This document shows, in pieces, positions 8,139 to 16,074 of a stretch of DNA of 37,965 bases (positions are counted from its first letter, which is position 1; each line of letters opens with the position of its first letter). A model generated the notes under the pieces. The model searched no databases, was not told the origin of the DNA, and worked only from the letters and a program-made list of their open reading frames with translations. A program made the translations under genes and the position numbers. Source of the stretch: SKVR01 sp964491395 (GTDB lineage: Bacteria; Bacteroidota; Bacteroidia; Bacteroidales; UBA7960); NCBI GenBank assembly GCA_964491395.1, contig CAZBGI010000034.1, positions 1-37,965 of the forward strand. The letters run 5' to 3'.

Positions 8139-9149
8139 CTAACTTACGCTGTTAACCCAGTCTGCAACTTCCAGGGCAGAGATGTCATTCATGCACCTGA
8201 AATGTTTTTTGGGACAGGAGTTGTAACCAATTTTACTGCAAGGCCTGCAGCTAAGTCCCTTGATTTCGAAAATACGATGGGGAATCTTTTCACTGTTTGC
8301 AGGATAGTAAGGATACATGCCAAATTCAGGGACTGTATTGCCCCAGATGGAAGCCATGGGCTTTCTGAAAGCAGCAGCAATATGCATCAAGCCGGTGTCG
8401 TGGCTGATGATAACATCTGCCTGTTGTACAAGGGAAGCTGATGCATTGAGCGAAAATTTCCCGCATGCATTGAGTACTTTCCTGGGTAAGGTTGATTCAA
8501 TCTGCTGACCAGCCTGTGCATCTTCAGGCCCTCCCAGCAAGATAACAGGTTTGGAAAGCTTCCGGCATATTTCGGTTATTTTTTCAGCGGGCAATCTTTT
8601 GGTGGCATAGGTGCCCCCAATTACAAATCCAATATACCCATCTCTATATCCTGCCGGCAGGGACTCCAGGTTCACCTTTTCCTTTTCCGGGATGAAGAAG
8701 TCAAGTCCTTTGCCATCGTTTTCCATCCCCAGGGGGCTGGCGGCATCCATCAACCGGTCTACAATATGAACTTCTGGCATGCGGTCAATTTTAAAGGTGG
8801 TAAGCAGCCACTTTTCAATATTGAGTTTGTTGAAGGCTTTGGAAGGTTTCCCCAAGGCTCTTTTCACCCGGATAGATCTGAGATTGTTGTGCAGGTCAAG
8901 CACAAAATCGTAGTTTTCTTTCTTCAATTCTCCGATGGTGGCTTTCAGATCATTATCATAGATCATGACCTTGTCAATATAAGGATAATGAGAAGTAAAG
9001 TTGCTGAAAGATTTTTTGGTCAGCAAGTGGGTGGTAATGGTTTGGGATGCAGTACTCTTCATGCATCTTAACACGGGAGAACAAAGAACAATATCTCCAA
9101 TGGAGCTGAAACGTATTACCAGGACTTTGATGGGTTTTTGACCGGACAT
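8139..9149 (-). CDS. Glycosyltransferase family 9 (heptosyltransferase-like)
   Basis: GT9 enzymes transfer heptose or related sugars onto the lipopolysaccharide core on the cytoplasmic face of the inner membrane. The 336-residue protein shows the N-terminal Rossmann start KVLVIRFSSIGDIVLCSPVL (8-27). It has a hinge-region GGT (178-180) and the sugar-nucleotide site SHDTGLMHIAAAF (249-261). The C-terminus has four cysteines (C301, C304, C312, C319) in a pattern like a small metal site, which recurs in Bacteroidota members as I recall it. A -7-like TATTTTTG lies on the minus strand at 9184-9177. No other LPS genes are adjacent, so the acceptor is unknown. Confidence 0.88.
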   Translation of the reverse strand: MSGQKPIKVLVIRFSSIGDIVLCSPVLRCMKSTASQTITTHLLTKKSFSNFTSHYPYIDKVMIYDNDLKATIGELKKENYDFVLDLHNNLRSIRVKRALGKPSKAFNKLNIEKWLLTTFKIDRMPEVHIVDRLMDAASPLGMENDGKGLDFFIPEKEKVNLESLPAGYRDGYIGFVIGGTYATKRLPAEKITEICRKLSKPVILLGGPEDAQAGQQIESTLPRKVLNACGKFSLNASASLVQQADVIISHDTGLMHIAAAFRKPMASIWGNTVPEFGMYPYYPANSEKIPHRIFEIKGLSCRPCSKIGYNSCPKKHFRCMNDISALEVADWVNSVS

Positions 9150-9228
9150 ATATCAGGATTACAGGATGAAAGATTGCAAAAATAAAAAGAAATGTACTAC
9201 GACAGCCATATTTATGTTTACCCAACAC

Positions 9229-9259
9229 TTGGCGCTTATGCGAGTTTCCATTATATTTA
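9229..9259 (+). promoter_or_regulatory. Likely promoter of pepD
   Basis: TTG at 9229-9231 and TATATTTA at 9252-9259 are separated by 20 bp, a good fit to the Bacteroidota primary-sigma promoter with one mismatch (final A for G). The start codon lies 44 bp further on. Confidence 0.55.
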
Positions 9260-9303
9260 CACATTGCTAAAAAAAATATCAAACTTTTAAATAGAATCAG
9301 TTT

Positions 9304-10764
9304 ATGGGAAAAGTATTAGGTCATCTCCAGCCCCAGAGGGTTTGGGAGCTGTTTGAAGAAATTTGCGGTATTCCCCGACCTTCCAAAAAAGAAGAAAAAA
9401 TCATCAGTTGGCTCATTGATTTTGCCAAAAAGAATCAACTGGATTATCAGCGTGATAAAATTGGCAATATTGTTATCCGAAAGCCTGCCACTGCAGGATA
9501 CGAAAATAAAAAGATGCTGATATTGCAAGGGCATGTGGATATGGTTTGTGAGAAGAATGCGGATGTAGAGCATGATTTTGACAAGGATCCCATTCAGCCT
9601 TTTATTGATGGCGATTGGGTGAAAGCCAAAGGGACCACGCTGGGAGCAGACAACGGTATAGGAGTAGCCATGTCGCTGGCCATTCTGGAGGATGAGAATC
9701 TTGAGCACGGCCCGCTGGAATGTTTGTTTACGGTGGATGAAGAAACCGGTCTCACAGGAGCTTTCGGGCTTGAGCCCGGATTTCTGAAAGGACAAATGTT
9801 GCTCAACCTGGATTCGGAGGATGATACTGAATTGTGTATAGGCTGTGCCGGAGGACTGGATACCCTGGCCACGTTCCAGTATGAAAGGGTTAATAACGAA
9901 CCAGATCATATTGCCTTCAAAATTTCTATCGGTGGGCTGAAGGGCGGCCATTCGGGAGATGATATCAACAAAGGGCGGGGCAACGCCAATAAGATTCTGT
10001 CCAGAATATTATGGAATTGCGAGCGCATGTTTGAAATGCGTCTGGCCCAGATTGACGGGGGCAACCTTCGCAATGCCATCGCACGGGAGGCTTTTGCAGT
10101 TGTTACCGTTCCGCGGAAGTTTAAAAAAGATTTGGAAGATACCATCAGGCAATATGCCAAAGATGTGCGTGAAGAGCAAAAAACCAGGGAGCCCGATTTG
10201 AAGGTGGTCATTCATGAAACCGCGATGCCCGAGTGTTTGATTGATTATTCTACCCAGAGTCGCTTGCTGGGTGCTCTTTATGGAGCTCCACACGGAGTTA
10301 TGGGTATGTCGGCTGATATTCCCGGCCTTGTGGAAACTTCCACCAACCTGGCATCGGTAAAAATGACAGCCAGGACAATACTTGTTGCCAGCAGTCAGAG
10401 AAGTTCAGTAGCCACCCTGAAAAGAGATGTGGCGGATATGGTGAGCAGTGTTTTTCAGCTGGCAGGTGCAAAAGTAAGTCACGGGGATGGTTATCCGGGC
10501 TGGACTCCCAACATGAAATCTGAAATCCTTTACGTGATGCGCACAAAGTACAAAGAACTGTTCAATGAAGAACCACATGTGCTGGCCATTCACGCAGGCC
10601 TGGAGTGCGGACTCATCGGCGAGAAATATCCGGGGATGGACATGATCTCCTATGGTCCCAATATGAGAGGGGTACATTCGCCCGATGAAAAGTTGAGCAT
10701 ATCTTCCGTAGAAAAAAGCTGGAAGCTGGTTCTGGAAGTATTGAAGAATATCCCTGAAGCATAA
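9304..10764 (+). CDS. pepD: Aminoacyl-histidine dipeptidase (M20C), PepD
   Basis: PepD cleaves Xaa-His dipeptides such as carnosine and other unspecific dipeptides in the cytoplasm. The protein is 486 residues, the normal length. Metal and catalytic motifs are in order: H77 and D79 in LQGHVDMV, D116 in GADNGIG, E146/E147 in DEETGL, and a late H in GVHSPDE. An inserted dimerisation domain (GGLKGGHSGDDINKGRGNAN) is present. No signal peptide. The gene has its own promoter and is followed by an inverted-repeat element that probably ends its transcript. Confidence 0.95.
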   Translation: MGKVLGHLQPQRVWELFEEICGIPRPSKKEEKIISWLIDFAKKNQLDYQRDKIGNIVIRKPATAGYENKKMLILQGHVDMVCEKNADVEHDFDKDPIQPFIDGDWVKAKGTTLGADNGIGVAMSLAILEDENLEHGPLECLFTVDEETGLTGAFGLEPGFLKGQMLLNLDSEDDTELCIGCAGGLDTLATFQYERVNNEPDHIAFKISIGGLKGGHSGDDINKGRGNANKILSRILWNCERMFEMRLAQIDGGNLRNAIAREAFAVVTVPRKFKKDLEDTIRQYAKDVREEQKTREPDLKVVIHETAMPECLIDYSTQSRLLGALYGAPHGVMGMSADIPGLVETSTNLASVKMTARTILVASSQRSSVATLKRDVADMVSSVFQLAGAKVSHGDGYPGWTPNMKSEILYVMRTKYKELFNEEPHVLAIHAGLECGLIGEKYPGMDMISYGPNMRGVHSPDEKLSISSVEKSWKLVLEVLKNIPEA

Positions 10765-10778
10765 TCTGTTCAGGATGC

Positions 10779-10931
10779 AAAAAAGGCTGTCTCAAGTTTT
10801 GGGTAAGATCGTTCAGCTTGTCGAACCGACATTGGATTATTAGGCAGATACCCACTTCACAGGTGTTATAGTGAGCTTGTCGAACTGCTCAGCGTCCAGT
10901 GAACATCCCGCTTTTGTGACAGCCTTTTTTT
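10779..10931. repeat. Intergenic inverted-repeat element, copy 1
   Basis: About 153 bp bounded by aaaaaaggctgtc (10779-10791) and gacagcctttttt (10918-10930), a perfect 13-bp terminal inverted repeat with poly-T at both outer ends. Inside are gttcagcttgtcgaac (10811-10826), the word taggcagat, and agtgagcttgtcgaact (from 10870). It sits between the ends of two convergent genes and could serve as a bidirectional terminator. Copy 2 is at 17728-17852; the same internal word recurs inverted at 37818-37841 and 37914-37936. Confidence 0.75.
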
Positions 10932-10947
10932 GAGGGGGAGAAGGATT

Positions 10948-11472
10948 TTAGTAGATTATCTCTGTAACCTCTTTTCGCAAACCCCGGATGCTGTCCAGAA
11001 GTTTCTGCATGGTTCTGTCATGGCTGGCCAACTTGTTAAACAGCACTTCTTCCTCCTTTTTGCTGTAAGCTCTTTCGGGTAAAAACGCAATGATGGTAGC
11101 TTGTTTGTACACCGAATCGGTTTGAATAGCAAGGATGCTCCAGAAAAGCAGAGAAGTCTTTACGTAGTTGCCAAATTCAGGGGAATGACGTAGATCATAA
11201 AATTCTTCCTCCATCCAGGGCGTGGCAGCTAACTTCCTTATGGAGTCAATGCTGCTTGTAGCCTTTGCAGAGTCCATATGGTAAATGGCACTTACCCATC
11301 TTTCTTCCTGCTCAATAAATAGCTCCAGAGATGTAATGTTTTTATGATCAAATTCTCTGATGTTTTGATGGGAGTTCTGGCATCCCACAAGCAGAAAGAG
11401 AATAGCCGTAAATAACAATAATAAGGGAACAAATCTCCACTGTATGTTTTGTTTTTTGGTGGTGTTTTCCAT
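10948..11472 (-). CDS. Lipoprotein of unknown function
   Basis: 174 residues. After a basic N-terminus, one hydrophobic segment ends in a clean lipobox, FLLVGC, so the protein is probably lipidated and membrane-anchored. The rest is mostly helical and charged (LELFIEQEERW..., a KKEEEVLFNK stretch near the C-terminus) and has no domain I recognise. It starts only 8 bp after the flavin reductase stop and is the last gene of the minus-strand run that begins with the DUF819 gene. Confidence 0.75.
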   Translation of the reverse strand: MENTTKKQNIQWRFVPLLLLFTAILFLLVGCQNSHQNIREFDHKNITSLELFIEQEERWVSAIYHMDSAKATSSIDSIRKLAATPWMEEEFYDLRHSPEFGNYVKTSLLFWSILAIQTDSVYKQATIIAFLPERAYSKKEEEVLFNKLASHDRTMQKLLDSIRGLRKEVTEIIY

Positions 11473-11480
11473 CTGGAAGA

Positions 11481-12380
11481 TCAGGATTTGTGGCGGACTG
11501 CTAAATACAACAGCCAGGCCCGGCGAACTTCTGCTTTGTCCAGCAAGCTTCTGACCCTTTCATGCAGGAAATTGTTATTTTCTATTGCTTTCTCAGGTAA
11601 TTCCTGCTTGTCTTGTATTGCATCTCCCGAACTCAGGTATTCCTGCAGTTCTTCTGAAGAAGGAATGGAGGTTACACCGGCAAGCAGGGCCAGGTGATGT
11701 CCGGTAAGTACTGTTGATTCTCTCAGGTCGGTTGGCAAATTGTCGAATCCGATGGCAATTTCCGCCGGGGGCTGTTGGATGGCAAAGAGACTTTCACCAT
11801 GGGCACGGGTGTAATTGAAATTTCCCAGCCTACCTACCATATCTATCTTTTGGGGGTCAATGATATCATCCTCTGTGAAAATATCTTCCTGGGCATGAAT
11901 AAGCAATGCCTGTGCTATGATGAGGTTGGCAGCACCGGGTTGATTACTTAGCGCTTTCACTTCAATCACCTTGCATTCAAACTGCACAGGAGATTCTTTC
12001 ACCCTGAAAGGTTTAACCTTCTCTGATGGAACGGGAGTAAAACCTCCTTTTTCAAATTCATTAATTCCGGTATCATACTCAACGCCACAAATGGCCATTT
12101 GCCTTGCCATGGGGTAGTTCACCAGGTTTATTACTACTTCCCCGGTTTCTTTCACGTTGTTCAGGGTATCTTTGTTGCTCCCGTCGCGACGGGTATTGAC
12201 CGAGAAAATGAGGATAGGAGGGGTGCTGCTGAATACGTTGAAAAAACTGTAAGGCGCCAGATTGGGTTTGCCGTCCTTGTCAAGCGTGCTGGCAAAACAT
12301 ATGGGCCGGGGATTGACAGACCCTAAAATGTAATGATGGCGTTGCCGGGGAGTCAGTTCTTCCGGTGTAAAGGTGCGCAT
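11481..12380 (-). CDS. Flavin reductase family protein
   Basis: 299 residues from an ATG that abuts the assembly gap (12380-12378). The start is believable because relatives begin with the same kind of sequence (MRTFTPEEL, then the LGSVNPRPICFASTLD block). The N-terminal two thirds is an FMN-binding split-barrel domain: PYSFFNVFSSTPPILIFS, a VINLVNYPMA stretch and SPVQFECKV. A C-terminal extension (from about residue 215) carries DNLPTDLRESTVLTG and is also found in Bacteroidota relatives. Such proteins bind FMN and use NAD(P)H; the partner oxygenase or other role is unknown. The upstream promoter region is lost in the gap. Confidence 0.9.
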   Translation of the reverse strand: MRTFTPEELTPRQRHHYILGSVNPRPICFASTLDKDGKPNLAPYSFFNVFSSTPPILIFSVNTRRDGSNKDTLNNVKETGEVVINLVNYPMARQMAICGVEYDTGINEFEKGGFTPVPSEKVKPFRVKESPVQFECKVIEVKALSNQPGAANLIIAQALLIHAQEDIFTEDDIIDPQKIDMVGRLGNFNYTRAHGESLFAIQQPPAEIAIGFDNLPTDLRESTVLTGHHLALLAGVTSIPSSEELQEYLSSGDAIQDKQELPEKAIENNNFLHERVRSLLDKAEVRRAWLLYLAVRHKS

Positions 12381-12480
12381 NNNNNNNNNNNNNNNNNNNN
12401 NNNNNNNNNNNNNNNNNNNNNNNNNNNNNNNNNNNNNNNNNNNNNNNNNNNNNNNNNNNNNNNNNNNNNNNNNNNNNNNN
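12381..12480. other. Assembly gap (100 N)
   Basis: Exactly 100 Ns, a scaffold join of unknown real size. It removes the end of the PfpI gene and whatever lies between it and the flavin reductase gene. The reading frame happens to stay open through the Ns, giving a false fused ORF. Confidence 0.99.
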
Positions 12481-13052
12481 ACAGGGTATTCCATGTACCT
12501 GGCTGTTTTCTCCATGACTTCTTTCCCTTTTAATTTTTCCAGCAGGTAAAAGGAGAGGTCGATACCTGCTGTAACCCCTGCAGATGTGAGGATTTTTCCA
12601 TTGTCGATATATCGGTTGTCAGGCCTTGCCCGGGCTTTGGGTGCCAGCTTCAGAATATCATCGAATACACTGTGATGGGTAGTAAATTTTTTTTCATCCA
12701 GTAATCCTAACACTGCGGGTATTCTTGCCCCCGAGCAAACCGAAAAAGTAAACCGGGTTTGCTCTTGCAAAACATTGAGTTTTTGCAGCAATAAAGAATT
12801 GGAAATCACTGCTTTGGTTCCGTCACCTCCCGGAAGCACAAGAATATCAGGCTGAGGTACTGTATCAATATCAAAATCCGGATTAACACTGAGACCATTA
12901 ATCGTTGTTATGGGCATTGTGTTTTCCCCGAAGGTGTATACGTCAAAATGATTTTTGCCTGTTGCAATATTGGCAGCAGTAAAAACCTCCAGTGGTCCGC
13001 AAAAATCAAGGGTCTCAATTTCAGGAAAAAGGAATATGGCGATTTTTATCAT
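12481..13052 (-). CDS. DJ-1/PfpI family protein (3' end missing in gap)
   Basis: 190 residues are visible, ending ARYMEYP at the gap; relatives are about 195-230 residues, so only a short tail is probably lost. The fold is shown by IAIFLFPEIETLDFCGPLEV (5-24), the acid loop VLPGGDG (72-78) and the nucleophile elbow SVCSGA with C106 (104-109). AGVTAGIDL (158-166) follows. The D16/C106 arrangement is like the isonitrile-hydratase and GlxA N-domain branch rather than the protease branch. No DNA-binding domain is visible, though one after the gap cannot be excluded. It starts 24 bp after the LapA-domain gene. Confidence 0.88.
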
Positions 13053-13076
13053 TGTGAGTTGATTCTTTTACCGCAA

Positions 13077-13343
13077 CTATCTGTTTTTGCCCTCTTCTAT
13101 GTTGCGTACATATTCATCCTCTTTTGCCCTCTTTTTGCCGGAACTTAAAAAATGAGAAAGTTTTCCCAATAAAAAACCAAGAAAGAAAAATATCATGAGA
13201 ATGAAAATCAGCCGGCCCTGTACTTCGAAAAATATCAGGTGAATAGTGGTGATTTTCCAGTTGAGCACGGCAAGTGCGATAGTAATTGCAAGTATCAGCC
13301 CGGCAGTAATCCAGAACAACAAAGGCTTTTTCTTTTCGTCCAT
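13077..13343 (-). CDS. LapA-domain (DUF1049) small membrane protein
   Basis: 88 residues when started at MDEKKKPLLFW (ATG 13343-13341). The frame extends 26 codons upstream, but the internal start gives the usual short cytoplasmic tail before the first membrane helix. Two transmembrane helices (WITAGLILAITIALAVLNW, and LIFILMIFFFLGFLLGKL) with the GFLLG motif and a basic C-terminal tail match the lipopolysaccharide assembly protein A domain. Enterobacterial LapA (YciS) works with LapB in LPS assembly; that role is not established for this group. It lies between the DUF819 and PfpI genes, all on the minus strand. Confidence 0.72.
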   Translation of the reverse strand: MDEKKKPLLFWITAGLILAITIALAVLNWKITTIHLIFFEVQGRLIFILMIFFFLGFLLGKLSHFLSSGKKRAKEDEYVRNIEEGKNR

Positions 13344-13436
13344 AGCAAAGTGTTTTAAGTTTTTAATAATATTGGCCTTCAGATTCTTATCAAATCTACG
13401 GGTTTGTTTTGAATTGGACAATGGAAATGTGTAGTT

Positions 13437-14576
13437 TTATCGCAACAGAATTGCAATTGATATTCCCAGGTAGTTGCCAATGGCATAGCCTATGATTCCT
13501 ACAGTCAACCCTGAGATAATAACTTCTTTATTTTTCAATGCCCCTGCTACTACCGGAACAAAAGGAGGAGAGCAAATCAATGCCGTGGAGGTAATAATCA
13601 TGGTGTCGGTGTCGATGTTGAATAGCTTGCTCAAAATTACATGAAGCATCAGGGAACCAAAAATTACCAGCGCCACATAGAAAAACAACCCCGGAGCCGA
13701 GCCGGCAAACTGGCTGATATCGGCCATTGAAGCAACAGCAAGGCTGAATATCAATATGAAGTACATGCCGGTTTCGAAGGTTTTTTCTATTTTATTAACC
13801 CTGGGCATGAGGCTAACGGCAATGCCCAGGGTAGTAATAGAAAGGATGATGACCAGCATGGAAATTTCTCCGGCAATAAGAAAACTCAGGCCAATGCTGA
13901 TCCCGGCAATGAGAACCGATAATCCTGTGGCCCCAAGTAGCGGTAGAAAGGTTTTTTTTTGAAAAATTCCCCAATAGGGATCCACCCCGTCAAAATCAAT
14001 ACTTTCATCATGCAGGCGTTTATCTCCCTTGTAAGGTTTGAGAATCATGCCGAAAATTCTCTGACCCATTGTCATGAGGAAAGCCAGGTAAATGGATGAT
14101 AAGATAATGTCGTGCGTGTTGAGAATGATGTAAGTTTCGGGTTTCGCCTCCACCACGCTCTGGATTGAAGCCATATTGGGTGTGCCACCGCTATACACGC
14201 CAACCATCATGCCTGATATTTTCCAGATTTCCGGCAATATATCCCTGAAAATATAATACCCTGCAATTACCATAATAATGGCAGAACCTATTCCCAGTAC
14301 CAATGACAAAAGGGTTTTCCCTGCCATTTTTAGCCAGGCCTTGATGTTGAGTGAAAACAACAATAAGGGGAGCGCAAGGGGGATGGTGGCGCTGGTGAGG
14401 GCATCCTGAATTACCGCGGTGCCTTCAGGAAGAATCCTGAGGTTACCTGCCAGCAGGCCAATAATGTAAGTGATTACAACAGCTCCCAGCTTGTTGACAA
14501 ACCGGTAGCGATGGCACAGATGCAAAACAACAATAGGAGTGACCAGGTAAAATATAAGCAACAGTGCAGTTGTCAT
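13437..14576 (-). CDS. DUF819 family integral membrane protein
   Basis: 379 residues, almost entirely hydrophobic, with about ten transmembrane helices. The conserved block GVYSGGTPNMASIQ (126-139) and the C-terminal half (LICSPPFVPVVAGALKNKEV, then GIIGYAIGNYLGI) are those of the DUF819 (YjcL-like) family. Members look like transporters, but no substrate is established. It is the first gene of a minus-strand run (lapA-like, pfpI-like, flavin reductase, lipoprotein) with about 93 bp to the next start. Confidence 0.85.
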   Translation of the reverse strand: MTTALLLIFYLVTPIVVLHLCHRYRFVNKLGAVVITYIIGLLAGNLRILPEGTAVIQDALTSATIPLALPLLLFSLNIKAWLKMAGKTLLSLVLGIGSAIIMVIAGYYIFRDILPEIWKISGMMVGVYSGGTPNMASIQSVVEAKPETYIILNTHDIILSSIYLAFLMTMGQRIFGMILKPYKGDKRLHDESIDFDGVDPYWGIFQKKTFLPLLGATGLSVLIAGISIGLSFLIAGEISMLVIILSITTLGIAVSLMPRVNKIEKTFETGMYFILIFSLAVASMADISQFAGSAPGLFFYVALVIFGSLMLHVILSKLFNIDTDTMIITSTALICSPPFVPVVAGALKNKEVIISGLTVGIIGYAIGNYLGISIAILLR

Positions 14577-14666
14577 CTGTCTATCTTTAAAATTCTTATA
14601 GCGACTTAAAGGCGGTAAAAATACATAATCCTATCGAGATAGTTGTCCGGTGCCATAAAAATAGAC

Positions 14667-14697
14667 TTGGGTTAAACATGTAATTATTGTAATTTTG
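14667..14697 (+). promoter_or_regulatory. Plus-strand promoter, 390 bp upstream of the FISUMP lipoprotein
   Basis: TTG at 14667-14669, a 20-bp spacer and TAATTTTG at 14690-14697 fit the Bacteroidota consensus fully. A transcript would start near 14704 and have about 380 nt of leader before the first clear gene. Confidence 0.6.
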
Positions 14698-14763
14698 CTA
14701 CAATCCATTAGTAACGCACTGGGTTGAATAATAAATGCACAGTTTTTCCGACGGGTTAACGAC

Positions 14764-14865
14764 ATGGTAATTAACTTACGGGAAATATTAATGTTCGGCT
14801 TCGGACAGCTTATGAGCGCCCACGGACATATAATTCAAATCCAAGCCCATCACGAGAGTTCATAA
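14764..14865 (+). CDS. Possible short ORF (33 residues)
   Basis: Reads MVINLREILMFGFGQLMSAH and 13 more residues to TAA (14863-14865). It lies about 60 bp inside the predicted transcript. It has no signal peptide or recognised family. It may be a leader peptide, a remnant of a longer gene, or chance. Confidence 0.2.
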   Translation: MVINLREILMFGFGQLMSAHGHIIQIQAHHESS

Positions 14866-14937
14866 TATCTTTATTCTTATTTGCTTATGTTATCTGGCAA
14901 GCTATTGGATACAAAAAAGACTGAAGACAAATAAATT

Positions 14938-15033
14938 ATGAACAATAAAGATTTCCGATTCGTCAAAGCAGGCATCAGCGCATGCAAATTTATTGCAACC
15001 CTGATGACTGCCATTGTAACCTCATACCATTAA
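14938..15033 (+). CDS. Possible short ORF (31 residues)
   Basis: Reads MNNKDFRFVKAGISACKFIA, then TLMTAIVTSYH and stop. The bases before its ATG (acaaataaatt) closely match those before the FISUMP gene (acaaataaaatt), and the N-terminus has basic residues then a short hydrophobic part. It could be a truncated copy of a lipoprotein 5' end or a real small protein. Evidence is weak. Confidence 0.25.
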   Translation: MNNKDFRFVKAGISACKFIATLMTAIVTSYH

Positions 15034-15086
15034 ATTCAAGATTGAGTATGCATTTCTAACCCTTAATCCTTTAAACAAATAAAATT

Positions 15087-15821
15087 ATGAATTTACTTCC
15101 CATTAACTTAAAGTCGGTTTTCTTAGTAACCGCGCTTTTTGCATTATTTATCGCCGGTTGTGATAAAGACAATTCTGAACCCGACCCATCAGAGGACTCC
15201 AATGAAGTTAAGGATATTGACGGAAACCACTACACGAAGGTTGTCATTGGCGAACAGGTTTGGATGGTTGAAAACCTCAGAACCACCCATTACAATGATG
15301 GAGAGCCTATTGCCCTGATTGAAAGCAATGAGGATTGGAGTAACCTTCAGGAGGGAGCTTATTGCTGGTATGACAATGACAAGGAAACGTACATGGAACC
15401 TTATGGTGCGCTATACAGCAGAGATGCTGCTAAATCCGGAAAATTATGCCCGGTAGGTTGGCAGGTTCCCGGTAAAGAAGATTGGGCGGCGTTGGTCGAT
15501 TTTCTAGGTGGCGAGTTTCCCAATCCGACATACGATCATCCGGGGTATGCCCTGAAAGATGTCGGTGATGAGTATTGGAGAGAAGAGAATGTTGTTTTCA
15601 CCACGAATGAGACCGGGTGGAGCGGCCGCGGAGGCGGCATGCGTGACGCAACCGGTGACTTTATCGAATTAAGAGAAGCAGGGAACTGGTGGAGCGCTGA
15701 AGATCACTGGAAATATGAAACATGGGGACGTCGGTTGGGATATGATCACGGGCATCTGCTTTTTATTGGTGATGATTACGATGTGGGCTTTTCGGTTCGA
15801 TGCATTCAATCTGTTGAATGA
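15087..15821 (+). CDS. FISUMP-domain lipoprotein
   Basis: 244 residues. The signal sequence ends in a lipobox, LFIAGC (residue 25 is Cys), so it is an exported lipoprotein. After an acidic linker (DNSEPDPSEDSNEVKD), the body matches the Fibrobacter succinogenes major paralogous domain. It shows DIDGNHYTKVVIGEQVWMVE, NLRTTHYNDGEPI, AYCWYDND, YGALYS, CPVGWQVP and a final GFSVRCIQ. The domain is common on surface proteins of Bacteroidota and Fibrobacter; its function is unknown. It is followed by a terminator, so it forms its own transcription unit with the long leader upstream. Confidence 0.88.
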   Translation: MNLLPINLKSVFLVTALFALFIAGCDKDNSEPDPSEDSNEVKDIDGNHYTKVVIGEQVWMVENLRTTHYNDGEPIALIESNEDWSNLQEGAYCWYDNDKETYMEPYGALYSRDAAKSGKLCPVGWQVPGKEDWAALVDFLGGEFPNPTYDHPGYALKDVGDEYWREENVVFTTNETGWSGRGGGMRDATGDFIELREAGNWWSAEDHWKYETWGRRLGYDHGHLLFIGDDYDVGFSVRCIQSVE

Positions 15822-15844
15822 CCCCTGGAAAAACTATCAAATTA

Positions 15845-15884
15845 AAAAACAGGCGCAAACACTAAGTTTTGCACCTGTTTTTTT
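15845..15884 (+). terminator. Rho-independent terminator of the FISUMP gene
   Basis: Arms aaacaggcgcaaa (from 15846) and tttgcacctgttt (ending 15880) pair with one mismatch and are followed by a T run (to 15884). It begins 24 bp past the stop. Confidence 0.8.
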
Positions 15885-16074
15885 GTTAAACCCATCAAAA
15901 CCGCAGAAATTGTTTGTAGTTGATGAGGCAGGGGATGGGTGTTTTATTTTAAATGATAAGTATGCTGAAATGGACCTTTAAGGGTGAAAAATAAAAATCA
16001 ACTAAAGGAGCGATTTCATCAAATATTTCATAATTTTGATTTTTTCAAAACGTATTATTAAAACAAGTAGCAAT

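Larger units (their letters stand above)
14577..15086. other. Intergenic region with a plus-strand promoter, long leader and two short ORFs
   Basis: 510 bp between divergent genes. It holds a well-formed plus-strand promoter (14667-14697) and two candidate short ORFs (14764-14865 and 14938-15033). A small hairpin is formed by tgttc...ggaca at 14792-14807. No tRNA, no long ORF and no recognised riboswitch was found. On the minus strand a TATTTTTA-like -7 word lies about 40 bp upstream of the DUF819 start. Confidence 0.5.

Noticed and set aside
11481..13052. A single 523-codon ORF fusing a DJ-1/PfpI protein to a flavin reductase
   Set aside because: The frame is open only because 100 Ns lie in the middle. 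The flavin reductase part begins with its own family-typical methionine next to the gap, and the gap size is a placeholder. They are two genes.
14577..15086. Possible tRNA or riboswitch in the long intergenic region
   Set aside because: No cloverleaf, no conserved T-loop or acceptor pairing, and no known riboswitch core could be found by eye; only a small hairpin at 14792-14807.
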